From the NCBI GenBank assembly GCA_910585605.1, contig CAJUFL010000020.1:1-18537 (forward strand): a stretch of DNA of 18,537 nucleotides, given 5' to 3'. This stretch comes from an uncultured Lachnospiraceae bacterium (GTDB lineage: Bacteria > Bacillota > Clostridia > Lachnospirales > Lachnospiraceae). The notes under the pieces were generated by a model. That model was not told where the DNA came from. It saw only the letters and a list, made by a program, of their open reading frames with translations, and made no database searches. Positions 1 to 6,791 of the stretch are shown one piece after another (the stretch's first letter is position 1; every line of letters starts with the position of its first letter). Made by a program: the position numbers and the translations under genes.

Positions 1-11
1 TTTTTGCATAG

Positions 12-62
12 AAAAGGAGCTGTGCACTAATTACTTTTAGTGCGACAGCCCCTTTTGTTTTT
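12..62 (+). terminator. Intrinsic terminator of an upstream gene outside the window
   Basis: Positions 12-23 pair with 45-56 (one A/C mismatch), and the inner arms 24-30 and 37-43 (GCACTAA/TTAGTGC) pair perfectly. Together they make a stem of about 19 bp with a 6-nt loop and one bulged G at 44. A T-rich tail follows at 58-62. This form is typical of a factor-independent terminator and separates the GntR operon from whatever lies to the left. Confidence 0.85.
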
Positions 63-83
63 AGAGGATTGGAATTTTAGTGC

Positions 84-128
84 TTGACATATAACTGTTT
101 ATGGTGTATATATAACATATAAACAGTT
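84..128 (+). promoter_or_regulatory. Promoter and probable GntR autorepressor operator
   Basis: A consensus -35 box TTGACA lies at 84-89, and a TATATA -10 box at 107-112 after a 17-bp spacer. A perfect 10-bp inverted repeat, AACTGTTTAT at 93-102 and ATAAACAGTT at 119-128, brackets the -10 box, so its left arm follows the -35 and its right arm falls at the expected transcription start. YtrA-type GntR proteins usually repress their own operon by binding an inverted repeat like this. It is inferred, not shown, that the repressor encoded at 178-549 binds here. Confidence 0.8.
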
Positions 129-177
129 GAAGATAGAAATGGTTATCAAAATTGGTATAACAAAGGCAGGTGGGAAA

Positions 178-549
178 ATGAAGATATTGCAGAATTCCTC
201 TATTCCGATTTATCAGCAGATTGCGGAGCAGTTCAAAGAAGATATTTTATCCGGCAGGGTAAAACAGGGCGAATATCTGCCCTCTATCCGGGGATTGGCA
301 AAGGAGCTTCGGATCAGTGTAATTACAACAATGAAGGCATATGAGGAACTGGAGCAGCAGGGATTGATAACGGCAGTACAGGGAAAAGGATATTATGTAA
401 ACGCACAGGACAGTGAAATGTTAAGGGAACAGCATATGCGGAAAATGGAGGAGCATCTGATGAATGCTATATCGGCAGCAAGAATTGCGGGGGTTTCTGA
501 TCAAGAACTGACAGGCGCTTTGGAGATGCTGCTAAGGACAGAAGAATAA
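178..549 (+). CDS. GntR-family transcriptional repressor, YtrA type
   Basis: A 123-residue DNA-binding repressor of the short YtrA branch of the GntR family. Residues 8-75 form the winged helix-turn-helix: IPIYQQIAEQ is the usual family opening, LPSIRGLAKELRIS (34-47) with the following TTMKAY covers the recognition helices, and GKGYYV (69-74) is the wing. The remaining ~45 residues form a short helical dimerisation tail rather than a ligand-binding domain, which fits YtrA proteins. I chose the ATG at 178, preceded by a GGTGGG-type site, over a TTG at 127 because the longer form would start inside the operator and add residues that the family lacks. It is first in an operon with an ABC ATPase and two membrane proteins, the standard arrangement. 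In Bacillus such operons respond to cell-envelope antibiotics; the inducer here is unknown. Confidence 0.9.
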   Translation: MKILQNSSIPIYQQIAEQFKEDILSGRVKQGEYLPSIRGLAKELRISVITTMKAYEELEQQGLITAVQGKGYYVNAQDSEMLREQHMRKMEEHLMNAISAARIAGVSDQELTGALEMLLRTEE

Positions 550-603
550 TTATGAATGGAAAGTATAATGGAAATTTAGAGTATATTGGAAAGGAGCCAG
601 ATT

Positions 604-1488
604 ATGGAAATACAGACAGCAATCAAGATAGAAAATCTGATAAAAAAGTATAAAGGATTTAAACTGGAAATCCCATCGCTGAAGATTCCGGAAGGATTTG
701 CAACGGCATTGATTGGGGAAAATGGTGCCGGTAAGAGTACACTGATTAATGTTCTTGCAGGAATTCGATTGGATTATACGGGTGAGATTACTTATTTTGA
801 CGGGAGACAGGAGGAGAAGGCAATCCGTGAGAATGTCGGTTATACAGGACCGGGGAATTACTTTATGCCCTATTGGACCATTGATGTAGTGGGAAAAGCC
901 AGCAGGCTGTTATTTGAACAGTTTCATGAGGAGCGGTATCAGGAGATTTGTCAGGAACTTGGTGTGGACAAAAAGAAAACAAGTATCGAAAAACTTTCTG
1001 ATGGTATGAAGATGAAAACCATGCTGGCAGCAGTATTTGCCAGAGATACACAAATGCTGCTTTTAGATGAACCGGCATCTCCGCTGGATCCGTTGATGAG
1101 GGATAAGTTATGCAGCATGATTCGGGAATATATAGAAGAGGGAAATGGAGAAAAAAGTGTATTTTTTTCCACTCACAATATTGCAGACATGGAAAATGTG
1201 ACAGATTATGCGGTGATCATGGCACATGGAAAAATTGTAGAAAAGGGATTTGTAGAGGATTTAAAGGAAAAATATATTCTGGTAAAGGGAGAATCGTCAG
1301 AGGCAGACAGCGGGAAGGAAATTCTTCTGGGATTTCAAAAGAATCATTATGGATATGAAGGGCTCTGCCTTTCAGAAAATCTGGATAAGCTGGCAGGAAT
1401 GGATATCGTGACAGAAACACCGACACTTTCCCAGATTAGTGTAGCAGTTATGAAGGAATTTAGTAATCTGGCAGGCAGTGCAAAGTAA
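604..1488 (+). CDS. ABC transporter ATP-binding protein (YtrB/BcrA-like)
   Basis: A 294-residue cytoplasmic ATPase that should drive the membrane proteins encoded just downstream. Walker A is GENGAGKST (38-46), the signature is LSDGM (131-135), Walker B with its catalytic glutamate is MLLLDEP (151-157), the D-loop is SPLD (159-162), and the switch histidine is H191 in STHN. Residues from about 210 to the end form the C-terminal extension common to drug-export ATPases of the BcrA/YtrB group. The usual Q-loop glutamine is not obvious: the stretch after Walker A reads GYTGPGNYFMPYWT (79-92). The ATG at 604 follows AAGGAG at 591-596; a TTG at 586 would only add six residues. The substrate cannot be told from sequence, though the GntR-YtrA context points to an antibiotic or envelope-stress exporter. 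Confidence 0.9.
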   Translation: MEIQTAIKIENLIKKYKGFKLEIPSLKIPEGFATALIGENGAGKSTLINVLAGIRLDYTGEITYFDGRQEEKAIRENVGYTGPGNYFMPYWTIDVVGKASRLLFEQFHEERYQEICQELGVDKKKTSIEKLSDGMKMKTMLAAVFARDTQMLLLDEPASPLDPLMRDKLCSMIREYIEEGNGEKSVFFSTHNIADMENVTDYAVIMAHGKIVEKGFVEDLKEKYILVKGESSEADSGKEILLGFQKNHYGYEGLCLSENLDKLAGMDIVTETPTLSQISVAVMKEFSNLAGSAK

Positions 1489-1573
1489 ATGATAAAATTA
1501 AGGGAAATTAGATCATGTCCCATTGTCCGGCTGCGGGCATTTGGCTGGCAGGTTTGCAAAAGGGAGGAGAATT

Positions 1574-2221
1574 ATGAAGGAAGCAGTGAAAGGTTATCAT
1601 ATATTTCTGTCGAAATCGTGGTTAAAATGGGCGATATATATTCCATATCCCATAGTACTGATCGGAATGGTATATATATTGAATAGGTATCTTACGTTTT
1701 TTCAGTATATCTGTATCGGGATGGTATGCGGTATGATTGTGGCAGTGGAAATAATGGTAGACACGTATGTATTGATGGGAATTGCGTCAAAAAATACCAA
1801 CCGGTTAGAGTATCTGAAAACCTCGACAAAGGGATTACCTCTGTTGAAAAAAGTATTGGCAATGGATGCAGTCAGAAGGTTTTTAAGCATTACGGTAATA
1901 CTGGCAGGAGCGTATCTTGTAATTGGAACAGATCCAACTGGAACCAGCAACGTTACGCCGGCACAATGCTTTATCTGTATAGTGATCACAGATTTGCTGG
2001 TGGAACTGGCCTTTTTGCTCACCCGGCTTTTTCTGAATGTATGGATTAATCTGTTAACAGTATATATTTTATGGGGAATTGCTTTTTTGGAAGGATTCAT
2101 AATCTTATATAAAATATCATTATTACCGATTCTTTTGGTAATGGTCTTATGTGCAGGTGTAATTGCTGCAGGGAGAACACTGATTCTGAAGAGAGCGGGG
2201 GAGAGTTATTATGATGGATGA
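1574..2221 (+). CDS. ABC transporter membrane protein, first of two
   Basis: A 215-residue, very hydrophobic protein with about six predicted membrane helices, near residues 19-38, 44-67, 106-125, 134-153, 158-178 and 182-203. I do not recognise a specific family from motifs. Its place directly after an ABC ATPase and before a second six-helix protein of equal length supports a role as half of an ABC-2 type permease. The ATG at 1574 is preceded by GGGAGGAG at 1562-1569; a longer reading from a TTG at 1523 lacks such a site. The 85-bp gap after the ATPase shows no promoter or terminator, so cotranscription is likely. Its stop overlaps the next gene by 11 bp, which suggests translational coupling. 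Confidence 0.8.
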   Translation: MKEAVKGYHIFLSKSWLKWAIYIPYPIVLIGMVYILNRYLTFFQYICIGMVCGMIVAVEIMVDTYVLMGIASKNTNRLEYLKTSTKGLPLLKKVLAMDAVRRFLSITVILAGAYLVIGTDPTGTSNVTPAQCFICIVITDLLVELAFLLTRLFLNVWINLLTVYILWGIAFLEGFIILYKISLLPILLVMVLCAGVIAAGRTLILKRAGESYYDG

Positions 2222-2849
2222 AATGAAAAGAGGATTAAAATTAATAAAATATGCCAATGGTTTTAAGGTTACGGCGGTCATTACCATCTTATTTTGTCTG
2301 ATAGCAATAGTGATTTCTTTTGTAGATTTACAGTTTATTGTAATAGCCAGTGTTGAAATTTTTATGTCAATTATCATGTTTGCACAGATGGAATACAGTC
2401 TTCTGGCGACAGGTATCTGTGCATCATCACCCCGGAAGAGGAATCTGGAAACATGGCTGCCCGATTTGTCAGGACTGGTGCTGGGAATTGCAGGGTATCT
2501 GGTTATACTGGTCATTATCATGGTAAATTACTTTTATGCTTCGGAAGAAGTAAAGCAGATATGTGGAGCCGGGATTCTTTTTTCAGGAATGATGGGTGGA
2601 ATTACTCTGGTATATGGAAGTCTTGTCTATAAAAATAATATAATAGCTTTTATCGTTTTTTTCAGTGGATTTTATTCCCTTCTTATCTGTTTCGAAAGTG
2701 GGATGTCTGTGAGTCTGACAGCAGGCGTTTGGGGTGGATTTGCATTTATTCTGGTGGGAGTTGTGGCAGCAGGGATACTGCGAAGGCTGCTTTACCGGAA
2801 GCCACTGAATAAGGTTGCTTTTGGCATGAGATTCCGTAGGAATATGTAA
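2211..2849 (+). CDS. ABC transporter membrane protein, second of two
   Basis: A 212-residue integral membrane protein with about six hydrophobic segments, near residues 22-42, 44-62, 84-108, 117-138, 140-158 and 165-188, and basic residues at the start and end. It overlaps the preceding membrane gene by 11 bp and has GGGGGAGAG at 2197-2205 as its ribosome site. ATG codons at 2211 and 2214 are both possible starts. It has no close similarity that I can see to the upstream protein, so the two may form a heterodimeric permease with the ATPase at 604-1488. It is the last gene of the operon and is followed by a hairpin and T-run. The transported substrate is unknown. Confidence 0.8.
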   Translation: MMDEMKRGLKLIKYANGFKVTAVITILFCLIAIVISFVDLQFIVIASVEIFMSIIMFAQMEYSLLATGICASSPRKRNLETWLPDLSGLVLGIAGYLVILVIIMVNYFYASEEVKQICGAGILFSGMMGGITLVYGSLVYKNNIIAFIVFFSGFYSLLICFESGMSVSLTAGVWGGFAFILVGVVAAGILRRLLYRKPLNKVAFGMRFRRNM

Positions 2850-2854
2850 AAGGG

Positions 2855-2910
2855 AAAAGACTGTTGTGAAGCGAAAGAATCTGCCGAACAACAGCTTTTT
2901 CTTTCTTTTT
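2855..2910 (+). terminator. Terminator-like hairpin ending the GntR/ABC operon
   Basis: AAAAGACTGTTGT (2855-2867) pairs with ACAACAG plus T's (2888-2900). The core is seven perfect base pairs, extended by one A/C mismatch and then A-T and G-T pairs, with a 20-nt loop. T-rich sequence follows to 2910. It starts six bases after the stop codon of the second membrane protein. Confidence 0.65.
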
Positions 2911-2940
2911 TGTAAGCAGTGTGTTATAAATGAATAGAGT

Positions 2941-2969
2941 AAGAGACGGAAATTTGTTCCTGTCTTTTT
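2941..2969 (+). terminator. Second terminator-like hairpin before cca
   Basis: AAGAGACGGAA (2941-2951) pairs with TTCC (2957-2960) and GTCTTTTT (2962-2969) around a 5-nt loop, with one bulged T at 2961 and one G-T pair. It ends in a run of five T's. It probably backs up the hairpin at 2855-2910. Confidence 0.5.
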
Positions 2970-3057
2970 CAGTTTTATATATTGTAAAGCTGTAATGTAA
3001 AGATATGAGAGTTTGGGCAATCATCTGGTAGAACATAATAGTAAGGAGTGAAAATAG

Positions 3058-4392
3058 ATGACAGAGATTAATATGCCAGCAAATGCAAGACGGATTATTT
3101 GTACGTTGCAGAAGGCAGGGTTTGAAGCATATATCGTAGGAGGATGTGTCAGGGATGTCATTCTCGGAAAAGAGCCGGACGACTGGGATATCACCACTTC
3201 TGCCAGACCAGAGGAAGTAAAGAAATTATTCTCGCGTACCATTGATACTGGAATCGCTCACGGAACGGTGACTGTGATGTTTGGGAAAGAGGGTTATGAG
3301 GTTACTACTTACCGGGTGGATGGCAAATATGAGGATCACAGAAGACCGGCATCCGTTACCTTTACGGCCAGTCTGTTGGAAGATATGAAACGCCGTGATT
3401 TTACAATTAATGCTATGGCATATAATGAAACGGAAGGAATTGTTGATCATTTTGATGGGATAGGAGATTTGCAGCGAAAGATTATCCGGTGTGTAGGGGA
3501 GCCAAAGGAGCGGTTTGATGAGGATGCACTGAGGATTCTCCGGACTGTCCGGTTCGCAGCACAGCTTAATTTTTCTATTGATGAAAAGACACAGAAGGCA
3601 ATCCGTGATCAGGCAGTGTTTTTAAAGGATATCAGTGCGGAACGGATACATGTGGAACTGACCAAATTACTGGTGTCTGCGCATCCGGAAAAATTGCGTA
3701 CGGCATATGAATTAGGCGTGACTGCGATAGTATTACCGGAATTTGACCGGATGATGGAGACTTCACAGAATAACAGGCATCACCTGTATAGTGTAGGGGA
3801 ACATACCCTCCGGGTAGTAGAAAAGGTCCCGCCAGTGGAGGCTCTTCGATGGGCGGCATTGCTTCATGATGTTGCAAAACCTGTAATGAAGTCCAGTGAT
3901 GAAAAAGGAGACCATTTTTACGGGCACAATGAAACTGGTGCTGAAATGGCAAAACGAATTTTACTGCGGTTAAAATTTGATAATGCTACGATTGGCAGAG
4001 TGAAAAGGCTGGTGCTCTGGCATGATTACGGAATGGGGGAAATGGTAACCCTGCGTTCATTTAGAAGATCTTTAAGTAAGATGGGAGCAGATTTATTTGA
4101 GGATTATGTCTGTATCAAATATGCGGATATACTTGCCCAGAGTGAATATATGCGTGAACAAAAGCTTGCTAATTTAGAACAGTTAAAAGTATATTACCAA
4201 CAGATTATGGAGCAGGAGCAGTGTCTTACCCTGAAGGATTTAGCTGTTACCGGGAAGGATTTAATGGAGCAGGGCATGGAGCCGGGAAAAGAAATGGGTA
4301 AGATGTTAAATACACTTCTTGACCATGTACTGGAAAATCCGGAACTGAATAACCGGGAAAGCCTGCTTGCCCTTGCTGAAACCCTGCGTTGA
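3058..4392 (+). CDS. cca: CCA tRNA nucleotidyltransferase with HD domain
   Basis: A 444-residue class II nucleotidyltransferase that adds or repairs the 3' CCA end of tRNAs. The head domain has GGCVRD (28-33), the metal-binding DxD within DDWD (41-44) and RRDFTINA (112-119). The nucleotide-selecting EDxxR motif is EDALR (155-159). The C-terminal half is an HD phosphohydrolase domain with H249, the H270-D271 pair in LLHDVAKP, H290 and H322-D323. That domain is common in clostridial enzymes and may trim or dephosphorylate tRNA ends. AAGGAG at 3043-3048 sets the ATG at 3058. The gene stands alone between terminators. A poly(A) polymerase of the same fold cannot be fully excluded, but a single gene of this length with an HD domain in this phylum is normally cca. 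Confidence 0.93.
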   Translation: MTEINMPANARRIICTLQKAGFEAYIVGGCVRDVILGKEPDDWDITTSARPEEVKKLFSRTIDTGIAHGTVTVMFGKEGYEVTTYRVDGKYEDHRRPASVTFTASLLEDMKRRDFTINAMAYNETEGIVDHFDGIGDLQRKIIRCVGEPKERFDEDALRILRTVRFAAQLNFSIDEKTQKAIRDQAVFLKDISAERIHVELTKLLVSAHPEKLRTAYELGVTAIVLPEFDRMMETSQNNRHHLYSVGEHTLRVVEKVPPVEALRWAALLHDVAKPVMKSSDEKGDHFYGHNETGAEMAKRILLRLKFDNATIGRVKRLVLWHDYGMGEMVTLRSFRRSLSKMGADLFEDYVCIKYADILAQSEYMREQKLANLEQLKVYYQQIMEQEQCLTLKDLAVTGKDLMEQGMEPGKEMGKMLNTLLDHVLENPELNNRESLLALAETLR

Positions 4393-4490
4393 AAATCCTG
4401 TTGGAGAGAATCCTTTTTTATTTTCATGTTTTGTCGGTCCTTAAATGAGAATGGATAGAATGTTGCAGTTAGTGAGAAATGTGAAGCATC

Positions 4491-4520
4491 AAAAGAGCCA
4501 CACGATTGTTGGCTCTTTTG
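4491..4520 (+). terminator. Terminator hairpin after cca
   Basis: A perfect 10-bp stem, AAAAGAGCCA (4491-4500) with TGGCTCTTTT (4510-4519), encloses a 9-nt loop. The arm supplies four T's. It lies about 100 bases beyond the cca stop and immediately before the promoter of the next operon, so it insulates the two. The A-run on the left arm would let it act in both directions. Confidence 0.75.
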
Positions 4521-4523
4521 TTA

Positions 4524-4560
4524 TTGACAAAAAATATAAAGTACTCTATAATTTAGAGTA
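4524..4560 (+). promoter_or_regulatory. Consensus sigma-A promoter with overlapping palindrome
   Basis: TTGACA (4524-4529) and TATAAT (4547-4552) are both exact consensus boxes with a 17-bp spacer, so this is among the strongest promoters in the window. A perfect 7-bp inverted repeat, TACTCTA (4542-4548) and TAGAGTA (4554-4560), covers the -10 box and the start point, where a bound repressor would block RNA polymerase. The winged-helix protein encoded at 5250-5567 in the same operon is the natural candidate ligand. That link is inferred from position only. Confidence 0.8.
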
Positions 4561-4579
4561 AATAAAAAAGGAGGTTGCT

Positions 4580-5263
4580 ATGAACGAATATAATGCAAAA
4601 CAGGACATTAAATTTATTAGAGAGGTATTAAATAAAACACAGCTTGATATTTCTGGAATAGGAATGTGTTTTATCTGGATTGGTATGGTTAATCTGTTTG
4701 GAGAAGTATTGAAAAATATGGGATATGTATTTATGAATACACAAGAGCAGGTATCGGGGATTCAATGGAAAATGCTACGTTCTATTGACAGTATATCGTT
4801 TATGCTCATATGTGTTATTCTTTTCATATATTTCAGAAAACTTTTTCGTGGCGGGAACGATATCAGTAAAAGTATATTAAAAATTTGGGCAGTATTGTTA
4901 ATTGGAGGGAAGGTTTTTACGAAATTATTTGTCAATCTGGCATTACAGGAACAAACAGGTGTCACTGGAGAATTTGCAGCTACATTGGGAAAGGCATTTT
5001 CTTTTTTATATGTGATTGTCGCTTTGACAGTATTGGGGATAATGATTCATGATAAATTGATTTGTAAAGGTGCGTTGTTGGGAATTATTGTGTATTGCCT
5101 GTTACTGAGCTGGGGACAGGGGGTTACAGTTGCACAGATACATGGAAATGCAGTCAATATGTATTCTTATGATATGTTTTCAGTGTTTGTGTTATCATTT
5201 GGTATGATTTTACTTGGTCTATATACCAGAATAAGTGGGAGGAAGAAACGTGGAAATTCATAA
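4580..5263 (+). CDS. Membrane protein of unknown function, six helices
   Basis: A 227-residue protein that I do not recognise. It opens with about 20 polar residues (NAKQDIKFIREVLNKTQ), followed by hydrophobic segments near 22-45, 70-88, 99-122, 139-160, 164-184 and 197-218, and ends in a basic tail (GRKKRGN). The start at 4580 follows AGGAGG at 4569-4574. It is the first gene behind a consensus promoter, overlaps the downstream winged-helix gene by 14 bp, and is followed by the wreck of an ABC ATPase. In Firmicutes, a membrane protein plus a small winged-helix regulator plus a MacB-type ATPase is a common operon pattern, so this protein may be an accessory or sensor component. No motif fixes its role. 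Confidence 0.7.
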   Translation: MNEYNAKQDIKFIREVLNKTQLDISGIGMCFIWIGMVNLFGEVLKNMGYVFMNTQEQVSGIQWKMLRSIDSISFMLICVILFIYFRKLFRGGNDISKSILKIWAVLLIGGKVFTKLFVNLALQEQTGVTGEFAATLGKAFSFLYVIVALTVLGIMIHDKLICKGALLGIIVYCLLLSWGQGVTVAQIHGNAVNMYSYDMFSVFVLSFGMILLGLYTRISGRKKRGNS

Positions 5264-5567
5264 CATACCAGATTTGTTTAGCAACAAGTTAAGGTTGGCA
5301 GCAATGGTTTCCTTGATTTCTGGTGAAAAAAGCTTTCAAGAACTAAAGAAAATTACAAGTGCAAGTGATGGTAATTTAGGGGCACAGCTATTGAAATTAG
5401 AAAACGAAAAATATATTGAAAGTACCAAATCATTTTTAAATCGGAAACCCAGAACTACTTATAAAATAACAGAACTTGGTACTGCTATGTTAAATGAATA
5501 TGTAGATTTATTGGATCGAGTGATTCATGGAACGGAGAAAAACGGCAATGTGGAAGATAATCATTAA
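5250..5567 (+). CDS. Winged-helix transcriptional regulator (HTH_34-like)
   Basis: A 105-residue DNA-binding protein consisting almost entirely of one winged helix. FSNKLRLAAMVSLISG (10-25) is helix 1; FQELKKITSASDGNLGAQLLKLE (29-51) covers helices 2 and 3, with DGNLGAQLLKLE typical of the HTH_34 family. The wing is NRKPRTTYKITELG (63-76), followed by a short helix that probably dimerises. I start it at the GTG at 5250, because GGGAGGA at 5237-5243 is well placed and the family starts near this point. It overlaps the upstream membrane gene by 14 bp and the dead ABC ATPase by 20 bp, so all three were once translationally coupled. It probably represses its own promoter at 4524-4560. Confidence 0.85.
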   Translation: MEIHNIPDLFSNKLRLAAMVSLISGEKSFQELKKITSASDGNLGAQLLKLENEKYIESTKSFLNRKPRTTYKITELGTAMLNEYVDLLDRVIHGTEKNGNVEDNH

Positions 5568-5836
5568 AAACATTGATAAAACTTAAACGATTTTCTTGCA
5601 GACAAAATTCACTTAGAGAAACAAAATCCGGTTTTAAATGGAATTGACTTAGAAGTAGATGAAGGGGATAGTATTTGCATTATGGGGAAATCGGGATGTG
5701 GGAAACTACTTTGTTGAAAATTCTGGGAACGATTGACAAAGCTACACATGGTGAAGTGATTTATAATGGCATCAATATCCGTAAGTATAGTGATACAGAA
5801 ATTTCTGACATTAAGAAGAAAAAATATTGCATGTGA
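5548..5836 (+). pseudogene. ABC transporter ATPase remnant, frameshifted and truncated
   Basis: What is left is the first ~95 codons of a MacB/LolD-type ATPase read across three frames. The first piece starts at ATG 5548 (MWKIIIKNIDKT) and hits a stop at 5584. The second continues one base back with NDFLADKIHLEKQNPVLNGI and leads to GKSGCGK, the Walker A lysine, near 5703. There one A is missing from the expected GGG AAA ACT ACT. The third piece resumes at 5705 with TTLLKILGTIDKATHGEV and breaks off at 5836. Each shift fits a one-base deletion. Signature, Walker B and the rest are absent, so no active ATPase can be made. The 3' end runs straight into the leader of the sigma factor gene, which suggests that a deletion also removed the permease. 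It sits last in the operon that starts at 4524. Confidence 0.85.
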
Positions 5837-5872
5837 AAGCATTTATTACACTATCTTAAAAAATAATTATTT

Positions 5873-5901
5873 TCTGTCACACAGACAAGGGGGTGTTGTC
5901 T
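5873..5901 (+). promoter_or_regulatory. Short alternative hairpins in the sigma gene leader
   Basis: TCTGT (5873-5877) can pair with ACAGA (5881-5885), or AGACAA (5883-5888) can pair with TTGTCT (5896-5901) around a GGGGGTG loop. The two hairpins share AGA at 5883-5885 and exclude each other. They lie just before the AGGAGGT ribosome site at 5910-5916. A regulatory role, or an ECF-type promoter in this stretch, is only a guess. Confidence 0.3.
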
Positions 5902-5924
5902 AATTAAGTAGGAGGTAAAAATCT

Positions 5925-6776
5925 ATGAATAAAAAAACGAATGAAGAATTACAGGCTTTGGTCGATAAAGCCACAGCAGGGGATAAAAAAGCCCTTGAGA
6001 TTCTTATTACAGGTGTGCAGGATCTTGTATTTAATTTATCCCTGCGGATGCTTGGTACATTTGCAGATGCGGAAGATGCTACACAGGACATTCTGTTGAA
6101 AATAATTACGCATCTATCTTCTTTTAGAGGTGACAGTTCCTTTACAACATGGGTATTCAGCATTGCTGTTAATCATCTGAAAAATTATAAGAAGCATATG
6201 TTTGCCCACTATCCGCTAAGCTTTGAGTATTATGGGGATGACATTGAAAACGGAAAAATACAGGATGTGCCAGATTTAACTCAGGATGTGGAAAAAGATA
6301 TTCTGGCAGAAGAACTGAAAATGTCCTGCACCAATGTGATGCTGCAATGCCTTGATACGGAAAGCAGATGTATCTTCATATTGGGAACAATGTTTAAAGT
6401 TGACAGTCGCATTGCAGGGGATATTTTGAAAATAACTCCCGAAGCGTATCGTCAGCGGCTTTCCCGAATACGTAAAAAAATGGCAGACTTTCTTGGACAA
6501 TATTGTGGAGAATATGGCAGTGGCAAATGCAAATGTAAAGACAGGGTGAATTATGCAGTACAAAACCATAGGATAAATCCGCAGCAACCGGATTATACGA
6601 CAGCCACAGAAATTCCTATTAATACTATGCTTGATGTGAAAAGTGCTATGGAAGATATTGACGATTTATCACAGGATTTTTCATTCTGTAAGCCCTACCA
6701 ATTTCCTGAACGCACGAAACATCTGATACAGGAATTGTTAGATTCCACACAGCTTTCTATTATCCAGAATTCGTAA
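5925..6776 (+). CDS. ECF-like RNA polymerase sigma factor with C-terminal extension
   Basis: A 283-residue sigma-70 family protein. Region 2 lies at about 26-92, with DAEDATQDILLKI (48-60) and FRGDSSFTTWVFSIAVNHLKN (67-87) typical of ECF region 2. Region 4 lies at about 125-190, with LDTESRCIFIL (143-153) and the DNA-binding ITPEAYRQRLSRIRKKM (170-186). Ordinary ECF factors stop near here. This one has a further ~93 residues that open with three cysteines (C194, C202, C204) and H215, a likely metal-binding cluster, and end in an acidic tail. Such extensions often replace a separate anti-sigma factor, and none is encoded nearby. AGGAGGT at 5910-5916 sets the start. The DUF2461 gene follows 15 bp later and is presumably cotranscribed. 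Target promoters and inducing signal are unknown. Confidence 0.88.
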   Translation: MNKKTNEELQALVDKATAGDKKALEILITGVQDLVFNLSLRMLGTFADAEDATQDILLKIITHLSSFRGDSSFTTWVFSIAVNHLKNYKKHMFAHYPLSFEYYGDDIENGKIQDVPDLTQDVEKDILAEELKMSCTNVMLQCLDTESRCIFILGTMFKVDSRIAGDILKITPEAYRQRLSRIRKKMADFLGQYCGEYGSGKCKCKDRVNYAVQNHRINPQQPDYTTATEIPINTMLDVKSAMEDIDDLSQDFSFCKPYQFPERTKHLIQELLDSTQLSIIQNS

Positions 6777-6791
6777 AGGAGATGACAGATT

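Noticed and set aside
127..177. Upstream TTG start for the GntR repressor, adding 17 residues
   Set aside because: It begins inside the operator arm near the expected transcription start and has no ribosome site. The ATG at 178 matches family length.
1702..2100. 132-residue open frame on the - strand
   Set aside because: It lies wholly inside the first membrane protein gene, has no ribosome site and reads as an antisense shadow.
2982..3009. Promoter for cca (TTGTAA with TATGAG)
   Set aside because: Both boxes are poor. A promoter must exist between the terminators and 3058, but I cannot place it.
5609..5842. 77-residue open frame on the - strand over the ABC remnant
   Set aside because: The + strand shows a recognisable Walker A context across three frames. 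The - strand frame has no family resemblance.
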